Source: Chionis minor (Eukaryota; Chordata; Aves; Charadriiformes; Chionididae). From it: a stretch of DNA of 64,000 nt. The stretch is taken from the NCBI GenBank assembly GCA_013398295.1, contig VZSF01000632.1, positions 250,545-314,544 of the forward strand, written 5' to 3'. The notes beneath the pieces are model-generated. The model was not told the origin of the DNA, did not search any database, and was given only the letters and a program-made list of their open reading frames with translations. A program made the translations under genes and the position numbers. Positions 26,801 through 39,077 of this stretch are shown one piece after another. The number at the start of each line of letters is the position of its first letter. Positions within the stretch are counted from its first letter, which is position 1.

Positions 26801-28292
26801 TGAATACATAAATATGCTTTTTCATGGGCATGAGAACATTGCCTCGTGTCTGAGAGCATATTTTTTGCTTCTGTGGGGAATGGGAGCCTGAGTTTATGTG
26901 GCTCCTATCCTTAGTCTGCTACTTCCAAAAATCTTCATGGAACAACATCTTCACGTTCAAAAAATGACAAAGGCAGGCAGCCAACAGTCTGCCGCTTTTT
27001 GAGGAAAAGGAGAGACAAACAAGAACTCCTTTGTTTACAGCCGTTTCATTGCTGTGAAGATACCATGATAGCGCACAGTTTTCTTTCAGAAATGGGGAGC
27101 AAGGCACTGCCTACATAGTCCTAGTAAAAAGCAAAAGGACACCATTCTTAAGAGAGCTCCATAATTAGGCACATATTACAATAACATTATTAGTACAAGC
27201 AGTAGGACGGCATTTTTAACAGAGTGGCCATTATTTACTTAGGATTGTTTCAGCAAAACATTTGTCACAACTTCTAGTGATATCTACAGAGACAACGTTT
27301 CCCATAAATACCTGAGAACAGCACTTGAGAACTGCTACTTTACACTCTTCATCCTTCAGCTAACATCCTCTTCCCCCTGCTCCTTTTCATCTGCCTAGTC
27401 TTACAGCTAGAAAAGTATTAAAAGGGCAAAACAGCAACTATTCTTTCAGTTACATCTTCTCAGGTAGTCTTTAAATCTCACCTGTAATCTCCTAATTTTC
27501 CTAATTAAAGTCCTAAGACTGTGATTAAAAAAACATATTTAGGAAATTAAGTATTCTAATCAGGATCACATTAGAAAAATAGTCAGAGATAAACATAAAT
27601 ATTTCACACAGTCAGGACCAAAACTAGCATTATTAACAGCAGGGTAAACCAGTGAGGACTTGATTAGGGGAGTTAGAAGATAAGAAACGAGAAACAGGCG
27701 TGGCTGAAGGATAAAGCCAAAAGCAGCTAATTACCATGGGTTTCAAAAAGAGAATTATAATGTGATTAATCTTGTGATCATTTAATCTCCCTTCTTCCTT
27801 TGTAAATATACCCTTGCAACTCTTTATAATGAGTATGAAACCCATCATGGAATACAGAGAAGAGGAGAATGGAAACTTTAACTTGAGCCTCTGCTTTAAC
27901 CATTAACTGGATCTCCATCATACCGATCTTCTTCAATTCACATCAAAACCAATGGGCAATGACAGAGCTATAGAGGCATGTGGCATATGAAGCCTTGTGC
28001 AGGGAAAATGGACAGGTATTTCTGATATGGCACTGCAAACAGAATCAAAGACACCAATTTGATGACAGTCCCATATTACCACCCAAAGTTCCATTAGCTG
28101 TCTGTGGAAAAAGACTGAAATGCAAACCCAGGCTCCAGCTCTGGATACTGAGCCGCTGGACACTTAAACCTAAAGCAGCTCTTTAAGGTCATAATTGCTG
28201 TAAGCCCTGTGGGCCATTTGCACTGGAAATCCTGGTCACTATAGAAGATCTGGGGCCAGCTCACATGGAGTATTCCAGTCTACGTCAAACCA
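14823..28292. other. Intergenic, about 13.5 kb, no gene seen
   Basis: AT-rich with small A-runs (15580-15597, 23142-23156) and a (cata) microsatellite near 24320-24340. No exon with splice signals and a family motif was found on either strand. May hold regulatory elements that cannot be recognised without alignment. Confidence 0.6.
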
Positions 28293-28418
28293 GAGAATCA
28301 TAGAATGGCTAGAGTTGGAAGGGACCTTAAAGATCATCTAGTTCCAACCTCCCTGATGTGGGCAGGGACACCCCTCCCACTAGACTAGGTTGCTCAAAGC
28401 CCCATCCACCCTGGCCAG
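28293..28418 (-). mobile_element. CR1 LINE 3' end fragment (antisense)
   Basis: Begins with the reversed terminal octamer region (aatcatagaatgg), then gttggaagggaccttaaaga, the ccaacctccctg block and ttgctcaaagccccatccac, the complement of the CR1 3' UTR. 5'-truncated to about 125 bp. Confidence 0.92.
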
Positions 28419-30631
28419 AGCAGAGACCTTTGCTAGTGCAGGCAGAGTATCCACTCAGCCCTTATGCAGTTCTTATAAAAGACACTTCACATGTAAATAA
28501 GCAAGGAAAAACAGCAATGTCTTCCATGCTAAAGAAATCTTTACGATGAGCAAAGAGACCAGCCAGTAGCCACCAGGCCTATTGCTCTTGGCAAGTTAAG
28601 AACGAAACATTGGCGTTTCCCCTTTGAAAAGTGTGTGGTGCGCACACACCAGCTCCCGGCTGCAAACAAGACTACCTTTGTGTTTCTCCTGGCATTAGCC
28701 AGCACTTGAGCGGGACCTCTAGCCTACCGCAGCAGCCATATTAAGCAAGAGTAAACTAGAGTCATTGAAATCATCATGCCAGTTCCTCTCTCACTCCTTC
28801 TCAGATATCCCTATTTTCTGAATGTGGACTTCTGTTCGCTGCACCACACGATCCACGCTGGCTGTCCCCACGCTGCCTGAGCCCTCCTTGTGCCTGAACT
28901 CCCTTATGTGGTGGGCCAGTGTTTGATCCAGACTCAAGCCAATACCAATTAACATGGAGGCTGTGTGAAGACCTGGAAAGTGTCCACTCAAATGCAGACC
29001 TGATGTCTGTACTAACCTGATACACCTAATTTGAGAGTGATGCCAGACCATTAGGGAAGTGGAATTCAGGCCCAGGAAAGAATTAAATCCATTGCCAAGA
29101 TTTAGAATAATACTTCTGTATAAGGGGGCTGACTCGCTTATAGAAAATACTATCAGTATAATAGAAACTGTTGTATATAAACTATAAATCATTGCATAAG
29201 TTTAATACAATAGTTATGTTTAAGTCATTGTTGCTTACATGAAAAGAAAAAAGAATTCAATTTTCTTGAATATTTGGCAAGCTAGTACCTGTAGAAATAC
29301 CACCTCCCCCCAAGTAATCTCACAAATACTCTCACTAATTTTCTCAGAACCCAAGAATGGAAACTAAATAATACTGATTCACCCACTTTTTGAATGGGAA
29401 GGCAATCCCTTTTTAAAAACAAAATCCTCTCACAGAAATTTTTTTTGCCAACATCCCTGATGCTACTTTTCAGTTGTCAGAATAGCAGCAGCAAAGATAG
29501 AAGCTATGAGATATTCAAAGGAGCCAAAGGAAATACAGTGCGTAGTTTCCATCAAATCTCAGTGCCAGCTGGCTGTCTATTGTCTCTAGGCACAGAGAAA
29601 TTCAAGGTGAGCACAGACTGGTATACAGCAGCCAAGGGAAGCAATTTTGTGCAGGCTAGTTTAACATTCCTACACTTAATGACCTTCTCATTACAGCCAA
29701 GACTATCAAGTTTATTACTCAGTCAAGAACACTCTACAGAATAAAAAAAAATAAACCTTAGAAGTAGTAGATGGCATATTAACTGTTATACTATTATCCC
29801 TGTCTACAGTCTCATGCAATATTGATTGATTTTGTAGTAGTGGAAACTCTAGATCATAAATTACTTAAGAAATTAATTTAATTTTAACTGATGTATACAG
29901 GATAGACAGTTGTCCTCAGCTTTTGACTAAGAACATATAAAAACCCCCATTTCTACTTAATACTTTTGCTTGATGTTGTTCTGTAATGTTACTACTAGAT
30001 CAGTGATTGGATAATGAATGGTTACTGAGATCAGTGAAACTGGGTAATTATCAGTAACATCTGAGTTTCCCCAAAACAACCTAGTAATGTCTCTATTTCA
30101 GTTTCCTCTAAATCCCAAAAACAGACTGTCGGCCAGCTAAAGGTTACAGGTTATAAAAGTTTATAAGCATTAAGTATGAAAAGTATTACAGTATTAACTA
30201 TTAAAAGTTATAGGTTGGGAATAACTTTGAAACAACTACCCTAAAGTCATAAACTTTTCAACGGTGTCCACCAGAATCAAAGGTAAAAATACTTCCTTTA
30301 TTTCAACTTTTGTTACTCAAATAAAGCCAGCACCTCAGTATACCAGAGCAGACGTCCCAGAGTAAAAGGCCAGAGTAGAGGACCCAAAGAATTGCTCATT
30401 GCCACAAACTAGAGAGCTGCTTCAGGGAATAATGGAGCTTGTCCAAGCTCCTGAACTTTCAAAGCAAAATTTTCCCTAAATTCTGTTATATTACCCCTTC
30501 ATAAGAAGTTCTTATGCAAAGTTTGCTGGGAGGCTTTGGGACAGTATCCTCTCCCCTTCTCCACAGAGAATTATCCACAGCCAGAAGAAACTCAGCACTC
30601 AGGTGTTTCTCATCAAGCGCAAAGGATGAGT

Positions 30632-30725
30632 ATCCTGAAACCAGATGTTAACTTTGAGGGCTGAAGCCAGAAGTGCTGATCCTGAAACCAGATGTTAATT
30701 TTGAGGGCTGAGGCCAGGAGTGCCA
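30632..30725. repeat. 47-bp tandem duplication, two copies
   Basis: Unit starting atcctgaaaccagatgtta occurs at 30632-30678 and 30679-30725 with a few substitutions (aactttgagg vs attttgagg, gaagccagaa vs gaggccagga). No coding context. Confidence 0.88.
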
Positions 30726-32330
30726 AACTAGCCTGGACTTCAAGACTGCCTTCTTCGAATGGATTAACTGTTGGAAGACCTTGGTTTTATTACTTCCTTT
30801 TGAGGTAACCATCCTCAGATGTTCAAAGAGCACAGAACTTTTATTAAGGGTATTCACACTCTTTCGCAAAGCTATTTTGGAGCTGTGATAGGAAGGGCAG
30901 GAGGCAGTTTCACAACACAGCACTTCAGAGACAATACTTAGGAGCCTTAAAGTGCTCTTGACCCTCAATCCCAGCCCATGGCATGACACCCAGTTCCTCA
31001 GGACATAGCAACTTCAATCAGGAAAAAAAATCAATTTTGCCATCCAAAAGAGCAGCGCCGTGCCATGCCCAATGCTTTTTTTGTTTTGCCAGGTTAGTTT
31101 TCAGATGGATGACTTCCCTGGCCCAACTCCCAGTGTGGCTTCACTTACACTAGCCTGCACGGAGGTGGTGGAAACACACAGCTGGGGACTGCGGGGAAAG
31201 CAGGTGGGTTTGGGCTCACACCAAAGAGCTCAGGTGGGCAGTGCCACATAGGCACATAAAACTGCTTAACTTCCACTCAGTTCACTGTCCTGTTTTGCAG
31301 GAGAGCTCCACGAATAGCTGTGCTGGTACAACTAGGGGAAGGAGTGCGGGGCCAGAAATGAGCAGTCACGGGTGGAAACTGAGGAGTAAAAACCCCCTTC
31401 AGCTGTGGTTGTCACCAAACCACTAAGCAATTGCTAGCACTCAGTGTCATTTTTGAAGCTTTCTGCAGTGTTGGAAGCAAGAGAACGTGCTATCTTGTTT
31501 TGTGTGGATAGGAAATCTGTGAATAAACGTGACAGCTCCGAGAGGTGGCTATGCAAACCAGCATGGTGTTAAAACGAAGTTCTGCCTAGCTGAGGGGATT
31601 TTACCACCACAACCCTTTCTGTATGAGTCTGTTAGAATCCATCAGCAATTAAACCTCTCAGACGATATATAATAGACTTTTAAAGGAGACTCTCCAGAAA
31701 GCTATGAAATACAGTATTTCACTGCCTTGTACTTATATAGTCATCTATTCCTTTGTAAGTTGAAGGGGTATTTCACTCTAATGGATATTTCCAATTCATA
31801 TGTAAATGCTGTTCTAACTTGATAGCATTTTTACTCACTTTACAGACTTGAGGATTTTGCATTTAAGACAAGAAATCACTATCAGGTCCTTTAACATCGT
31901 CTCTTTATCTTGGACTCCTAAACTTTACTCGATGCTAAGCTAATTTATTTGATCGAAGTGTAGGTTGTGCTTGACAGCTGACACAAAATCCCTTAGTATT
32001 CCTGCAGTTTAGTGTCTTCCCCACTGTTTTATGATCACAGAAGTTTCCTTAGTGTCACCAGCAGATTCTTCTGCTTTTCCTGATTTTTGCAACACTCTCT
32101 CAGGCTGCTTTGTATAGCTTCAATGCACTTTGCCTGTGCTGGAGCGCTGGGCATTTCCTAAGCTGAAATGCCAGCGCACTGTGGTTCGGATTGTCCACAG
32201 CCTTGGAGTTCCGTTACCAGTGAAATCACATTTAACTTTCAAGCTGTTTACAATCCAAACAAAAGGATTTCTCTGTAGAGCATCCAAAACTGACAAAGTT
32301 ACAAGTGCCTAAGCGTTTTGCACAAAGATC

Positions 32331-32600
32331 AAAAAAAAAAAAAAAAAAAATCCCTCCTCATATTTCCTGTAGTTGCAGTCTTCTGCACACCACACAGCTT
32401 AGGCTGTATCTACAGAGCCTCTTTTTATGTATCACATAAGCTTTTACAGATAAGCTTGCTCTTCTAATCCTCTAAGGGTTCCATACAAATTCAACCTTTT
32501 CCATTCTAAACTTCTTAATTTCTTACTTATTCCTACACTTAACTTCTTAAAGACTTTTTCATTTCCTTGGAGATATAATAATTTTTTTTTTTTTTTTTTT
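32331..32600. repeat. Poly(A) 20 bp and poly(T) 19 bp pair
   Basis: A20 at 32331-32350 and T19 at 32582-32600 flank about 230 bp of AT-rich sequence. No retroposed gene is recognisable between them. Confidence 0.7.
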
Positions 32601-35600
32601 GCAGAACAGCTGTTAAGTTCTGTACCTAACTGGCCTATTAAGAAATTTGTGACTCAACAAGGTGGTAAAATTCTACCATTTCCCACTAAACCAGGTCTGA
32701 CTGTACCCGTAAGATGGCATAAGGTCTTCAAGAAGCACATTAAAACTTTTGCAATCAGATGAGTGCTGATCTGATTTATAAACACTGTGTCCATTAACTT
32801 CCATTCCAAACATTTTAGCAAACCAGTTTTGTATCAGATCAAGCAGCAGGTGCCTGCATCAGAATTCCCCAGACCACCCACAGGTCCTTTCAGGCCACTT
32901 CTCATTCCCTTCCCACTCCTTGGCTCCTGAGCTCGTGGCACCTGGCTGCAGCTGCTCTTCCACAAATGCAGGCTTGGACCCTGCTCTTTCTTCCTGGAGC
33001 CTCACCATAGTCAGCTCGCTCTCTCTGTCACACTTTGCATCTGTCTTTTACCTTGGATGCCCTTTCTTGGACCAGGCTCTTCTGCTTTCCCTTAGGGCTT
33101 TTCCTGAATCGCAGGTATTGCATTTAATAATCTTGGCATTGCCACTAAGGCAGAAGCAAGCCCTAGCACAGAGCCAGACTTGCCGTAAGCAGCATTCCCT
33201 GGATGCAGCTCAGGGCACTGAGATGCTCATGGGAGCGAGGAGGCAGGAGGGCAAAGCCATCTCTCCTGGCAATCAGACAATGAGGAGCTTTGCTGCATGG
33301 CTGCTGGCTGAGTATCTCAGCATCGGTGCAGATGGGCTCTGAACAGCACATACCAGGGGACTGTGACCACCCCTGACCTGCTGCAGGCTCCAGGAGCTGG
33401 ATCCTATCCTGGTGAGGGATACAGATGCAATTCCCACATGCACTGCAGATTATGGCCCTTCCCACATTTGGATTTGGATCCATTTCTAAGGAAACTAAGG
33501 AAAAGGAAACCTCCATAGCCAAGCAGCACACTGCTATGGGGAGAAAATCTTTGAGAAAAGCTGGACTACAGGTACCAAGGGACTCTTCAGTACTTAGGGA
33601 TTATTCAGTTCCTACAGGATCCCAAGACAGATCCAGGATCAAGACCAGGTAAGAAATTCACACTGTGGGACCTTTCCTAACATAGCTGGTTTCCCTTCTT
33701 CTCTTCTGGGGATGCAGCCAGGCCTGAGGCATTTAACCAAGAAAGATCTAACACAACCACCAGGATGCCTCACCTCCTGCAGCGCCCAGGCCCATTGTCT
33801 TAACCATGCTCCAGACCCATCCTGCAGCTGGTCCCATTTAACCTGTACCACATACACTTTCACATGGGTCCTACTAGTTGACATTTTGCTGCCAACTATG
33901 ACAAACTGAGCTCCAGCGCCCACAGAAAGAGGTAAAGCTGTAGCCTGTCCGTTCCACGGGAGACCATGGGGGATAAAATAGAGCAAGATTTCACACAGCC
34001 TGTCTCTCTCAGTGAGTTCCAAAATTGCCCTGAGAATGTGTATTACTTCAGATGGTGAATCCACAGCAGTGTGAGGGCAGATAAGACACTGCAGTACCAC
34101 TGAGAAGAAATGGAGAAGTGGATTTTCATGCTCTCGTCAGTGGTGGGTTGCTCTATGGCAGCCATGGGAAGTCATGTATCAAGTACACCATTTTTGTTTC
34201 TTGCAAATAAACATAAAGCTCGTCTGGGAAAGTGAACAGATATCAGAAGCCATCTAATCGAAGCTCTGCAGCAGCAGCGATGGATTCCTGTACATCTCTT
34301 ACTACTTCACTGTTGTCTTCTACACTACATGTGCAGCTTCTACGGCAAGAGATTTACATGTCTCTCCCATGCAAACCTCTGAGCACTCACTTCATGGTCC
34401 AGTTGAGTGGGTAGTAAAAAGCATGGCAGAAGCATCTAAAATAGAGACACTCATCCATCTTCTTTGCCCTGTTTAGTCCACCTTCATGCTTCATGCATTT
34501 TGTACTATTCTGCTTTTGGTTTACATACTAATTTAAATAAAGCCTTTTAAAAATGTTCTCAAGTTCAGTGTGTCTCCCCAACCCTCCCAAGGCTCTCAGC
34601 CCTGCAGAGCCAGCCAGGACATAAGAAAGAGCTAGCTATAACTGGGACTGCTGCTGCAAATAAGATTGGGTGAGGTGGTTTTACAAGCAAAATTACCAGA
34701 CAAGAACTGGAACTATAAGGAGAAAAGAGAGGAGAGGGAAAGAAGGAAGAACTCAATCATGTAAACTCAACAACAACTACTCTTAGCTCCCCATCCACAC
34801 ACACTGCACCAATCAGATGCTCTATGCAAGGGAAAGCTATGCCACACTACAAAAGACTTTACAGTCAGTAGTAAGTAAGTAGAGTAATTCCCAGCACTGA
34901 CAGGCAAGTGAACTGGCTGCAGCTGGTGCTGGCGCTTGCACAGCAGGTTCCCCTCAGGTACTTTGGTCCCATCCGACAGCCATCTGCTCTTTCTTGGCCT
35001 CTCAGAAGCCCAGGCACAGCAGATCTTTTTCATGCGCTGCAGATCAAACTCAGCTCTGACCCTGAGGGACTCCCCATCTTCCACAGACACACTGCAGCTG
35101 CAGACACAAAAATCGAAGGCTCAGGGAGGTTTCTCATGAGTGGCTTCATAAACCATCGGGGTTAGGCAAGAGTCACTGAGAAACAACCAGCAACACAGCA
35201 CTTTTGTTGCTGCCGACAGACGCCGTTAACCTGCTCGCATGGCTGGAGCGGGGGAGACGCGGGCGTCGCCTGCTTTTCCACATGAGTCAGCACTGACCCT
35301 GGCAAAGCAGCTATGGCGATACACTGCACTGTAAAGTACTGTTGACAAAAAACTGCTAGCCTGGACAAGGATGGGAGCTCATTAGTTTATGCATTCTTGC
35401 TACAGACTCTGCAAGTCAGAGACACTGAACAACTTGTGTCCTGGCATGCTCCCTACAGAGCCATAGCATAAACAGGGGCTTTCGGTATAGCCATGGCTCT
35501 CTCCTCTCCAGCACTCACTTCCCTGGCAATGGTCAGAGGTTACAAGTACAGTTACAAGTACCTGCACAGCCTTCCTCACTGTACTCCCTCGGGATCCCTA

Positions 35601-38488
35601 CCCAGTGCTCAGGGCATCCCAGTTAATGCTTTTTCACTATCAGCAAGTGATGGTAATGATGCCATTTGTCAACCCCCCGAACTCAAAGTATGACCCTTCT
35701 GCCAAAGTCACCACCGCTCGTCGTCTCATGAACGTTGTGGTGAACAGACTGCAGTATCACATTGCCTCCGCCATGCGGAGCCTTCACTAGATGAATCAGA
35801 AAGCCATGCATTTCACTCCCAGCACACTGCGCCCCACTCAAGCAGCTCTGTCAAGGCCTTCTACAGTGACCGTTTCTGTGGGAGGCTAAAGGGGCACGTC
35901 ACTTTTAGCACATCACTGTGTTCTTTGGGTCCTCAAAGTCAAGGCTGTCTTCACGTGAACCTGCCTCCTTAAGATGGTGGCTGACACAGCTCCAATAGGG
36001 GTGTATGGTACATCAGATTTACATCCTCAGCTTCCATCCTGGTTGGATGGAGCTACCTTTTTTTTTTTTCCACTCAGTTAAGCAACACTTCAGTATTAGA
36101 GATGGATGTAATTTTCCTGTCAAAAAGACAAGTATGTTTAAAAACTTGGTTTGATCCAGGTAAAACTATTTTTCCAAACACGCCAAATCTTTTGGCCCAC
36201 TACTAAAGGGTCCAAAAGAATAATTTTATATTTTCAAAAGCAACATTTCCATTAAATTTCTGCCTCACTCCTCACATAAAGGGATAAATCTCCTTTTGCT
36301 AGAAATGCAGTTTGCATACATTTTGTGCCTACTTTGTGGTGTCTTGAAACCCATCTTACAAGTTGAAGCCATAAAGAAAACCTTGCCTAAACTGCCTTTA
36401 TGCCATCTGCCAGGAGCACTTCTCAAAGATCTCTGTGGTGTTCTGAAGCTCAGCTGAAGTCAACAGCATCCTGGATAAACATGAGGAACCCGATCTAGGA
36501 ATCTTGGAAAAGGAGCAGAGAAAGGTGCCAGACTGAGACAGTAAAAAATTATATCATTAATTACAGAATGAGATTGTTACAGAGAAAAAGGATGCTAGCA
36601 TACTGTCCATTGGTTATGTGATTGCATTAGGTAATAAACAGTTTATTCTGAAACGTGGCACAGATGGTATATACAGTATCACTGAAATAAAGAGCTCTCT
36701 GTGCACTGTCCTCTTCACAGTTTACATTACTGTTAATATTTACTGTCTCCATTTACTGCAGGCATAGACATGTTAGCAGCAAGTAATAAATCCATAATTT
36801 TCCTATGCCTCTGCAAGGTCTTTGCACACTTCTGTGGGATAAAAAGCCTAGTATTTTACTTTCTTTCCATTAAGAAACCTATTCAGAAAGCTGCAGGTTT
36901 TCTTCCTTCTCCTGGGTTTCCTCTATCAGTATTTTAAAATTCCTCTTTGCTGAATACACATCAACTCTTACTGATAGCATCAGGCAGCACAGCTGTTGAC
37001 TACTTTGCCCAACATTTTTTAAGAAGAGGAAACATTACAAGCACACCTGGTTGTTATTCTTACATTCATTGCTCACAACAGATGCAAGTTTACTCTTTTT
37101 CCAACATCAGCTCTGTGATGCTGCATGGTTTCTCACCATTATCGCTATATGAAATGCTGAATTGTGAAATCAGTATTAAGGAAAATGATCTGTGTATCCT
37201 CTCAAGCCTCCTTTCTGCCAAAGAAGCAACTTCATTAAAAAAACCCTTGCACCTTAAAGAGAATGGGAAGCTGGAAAACATGGACATTCTAGCTGTCCTA
37301 ATAGCATATAAGGTTAAAACCCAGTATAGCTAAGAGTAAATACCAACTCTTTTGAATCCCATTTCAAATGCAATGCTTTCTTTTCCTAAAGTCCTTTCTT
37401 TCCTTTGCAGTCCCTGCACATACACATACACTTTGGAGAGGGTACGATCCAGCAGGACACTTGCTATGTAACCATGCAATTGGAGACACCATTAAAATGG
37501 AGACGCAAAGGAGACAATATGACAACTTCAGTTTGCAAGGACAACTTTAATTTTGGTCTTTCCTAATTTTCTCATTCCTGATTATGTAAGTTTAACATTA
37601 AAAAAAAAAACAAAAAACCAAAACGAAACACCACAAGATCCCATGAAAATAGTTCTATTGCATGATCCCTAATAATTACTTCTTTCCAGAGTTATTAGCA
37701 AGGTTTGTTTCTAGAAAATGTTTATCAATAAACAAAATATTACTTGAGTAAAAGAACATATAATTAATTCATACAACACTGAATTAATTTCTTTCTTTTG
37801 CTTCTGATATAACTTAATCAAAACTACTGGAAGGAATTAGAAAGAGAACAGGGGGGAAAAAAATAAGAGACTCTTCCTTGTTTCCACCCCAGATGTCCAT
37901 CCTGGCCACAAACATGCAGTTTCACACTCCCCCAAACCAGCTAAGTGCAAAGAAAAGTATAAATTGAGAGAGATAGACCATTAGCACACTGCTTGTCTGG
38001 GAAAATGGTTGGATTTGCTTCATTTTACTGACGGAAAGGATCTCTTAGCCTCGAGCCCCTTGCCTGCAGGCTGTGGCACGAGCAGGCCGAGACTCCCAAA
38101 GTTCCCTAACCAGTACATGAAAAACAGGAGACACCCACAGCCATAACCAGAAAAATCTTCAGAAATTAAGCAGCAATTTACACAAACAGCAGTTTCCAAG
38201 AGAAAGCTCTTCCTGGCCTGTCCAGCCGTCCTCCCGAATGGCCCCTGGCTCCTGCCCCGGCCCCCGGGGGCAGCCGGCGGGTCGCGTTGCCAGGGGCGGG
38301 CTCCTTGCGCACCTGCTGCCTAGAAGAAGATGATGCAAAAAAAACCCCAAACCCAACCCCACTCTAAATCACACGTTTCAGGAGAACCGGGGGGAAGAGA
38401 AGGTGTTGTGCTATCAGATACGCCCACGTTGCAAAGGGGAGGGAACCTCCCGCCGGGACAGCAGCTGAGGCGGGCAACCCCCGGCCGG

Positions 38489-38524
38489 CCGGACCCGCCC
38501 GCCCAGCCGGACCCGCCCGCCCAG
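38489..38524 (+). repeat. Two 18-bp tandem units with GC boxes in the BPNT2 promoter
   Basis: The unit ccggacccgcccgcccag occurs twice, back to back and identical (38489-38506, 38507-38524), about 230 bp upstream of the start codon. Each unit carries a reverse-orientation Sp1/KLF-type core (cccgccc). A functional role is inferred. Confidence 0.8.
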
Positions 38525-38677
38525 AGGGCGGCGGCACATGCTCAGTGCGAGCGGCGGGCCCCGCCCCCGCCTGACCCGGATACAGACGGCGCTGCCTGCC
38601 CGCTGAGGAGCGTGGAGCCGGGCCGGCTCCCCCATCGCCGCCGCCACAGCGGAGCCGCGCAGCGCCCCGGCGGTGCT

Positions 38678-38692
38678 ATGGGGCCGTGGTGA
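38678..38692 (+). promoter_or_regulatory. Short upstream ORF in the BPNT2 5' leader
   Basis: ATG GGG CCG TGG TGA encodes four residues (MGPW) and ends 60 bp before the BPNT2 ATG. It has G at +4 but a pyrimidine at -3 (gtgctATGg), a weak to moderate context. If transcription starts upstream of 38678 it could lower initiation at the main ATG. The transcription start is not visible, so this is tentative. Confidence 0.45.
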
Positions 38693-38752
38693 GCGCCCGG
38701 CGCCGCTGCCTGACCGCCCCGCCGTGCCTCCCCCCACCCCGTCCCCGCGGCC

Positions 38753-39077
38753 ATGGCCCCCATGGGCATCCGCCTCTCGCCGCTCGGCATGGCCGTGTTC
38801 TGCCTGCTGGGGCTGGGTGTCCTCTACCACCTCTACTCCGGCTTCTTGGCCGGGCGCTTCGCCTTCTTCATGCTGAGCGAGNGGCGCCGTGGACCTGCGG
38901 GAGCTGCTGGCCGTGTCCGTCCTGGCGGCCGTCAGGGGCGGGCAGGAGGTGAAGCGGGTGCGGGAGGGCAACGTCCTCAACGCCAAGGCGAAGGGGAAGA
39001 CGCGGGAGGGGGCGGAGGAGCAGCTGACGACCGGCGACCTCCTCTCCAACCGCAGGATGTTCTACCTGCTGAAGGGC
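38753..39077 (+). CDS. BPNT2: BPNT2 exon 1, coding part (gapped, 3' end missing)
   Basis: From the ATG, 43 residues read through the cytosolic tip and signal anchor (hydrophobic [20 protein letters not shown]) and stop at a single N at 38882. From 38889 the downstream part reads on from [10 protein letters not shown] in a different frame, through [15 protein letters not shown] and [11 protein letters not shown]. Human BPNT2 has a Gly/Ala-rich linker of roughly 17 further residues at this point, so the N probably stands for lost GC-rich bases rather than a real frameshift. The exon runs into a 45-base N block. The family peptide continues after MFYLLK with about seven more residues before exon 2, so the true exon end and splice donor are in the gap. 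The last readable codon (Gly, 39075-39077) does not fit the family and may be contig-end error. Confidence 0.93.

Larger units (their letters stand above)
28419..38199. other. Intergenic upstream of BPNT2, no gene seen
   Basis: Mostly AT-rich. Slightly GC-richer patches at 32.9-34.1 kb and 34.9-35.8 kb carry open frames of 120-153 codons on opposite strands that match nothing known to me. Contains the 47-bp duplication and homopolymers listed separately. Confidence 0.55.

Noticed and set aside
28791..29192. 133-codon minus-strand open frame
   Set aside because: No recognisable motif, no splice context and typical intergenic composition. Likely chance.
1..38199. FAM110B exon or other coding gene in the 5' flank
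   Set aside because: Looked for long conserved frames and splice-bounded exons on both strands; only the RhoGAP relic and repeats were found.
38414..39049. 211-codon minus-strand open frame in the CpG island
   Set aside because: Shadow of BPNT2 exon 1 in GC-rich DNA; it crosses the N at 38882 and has a Pro/Arg/Gly-rich composition without any domain.
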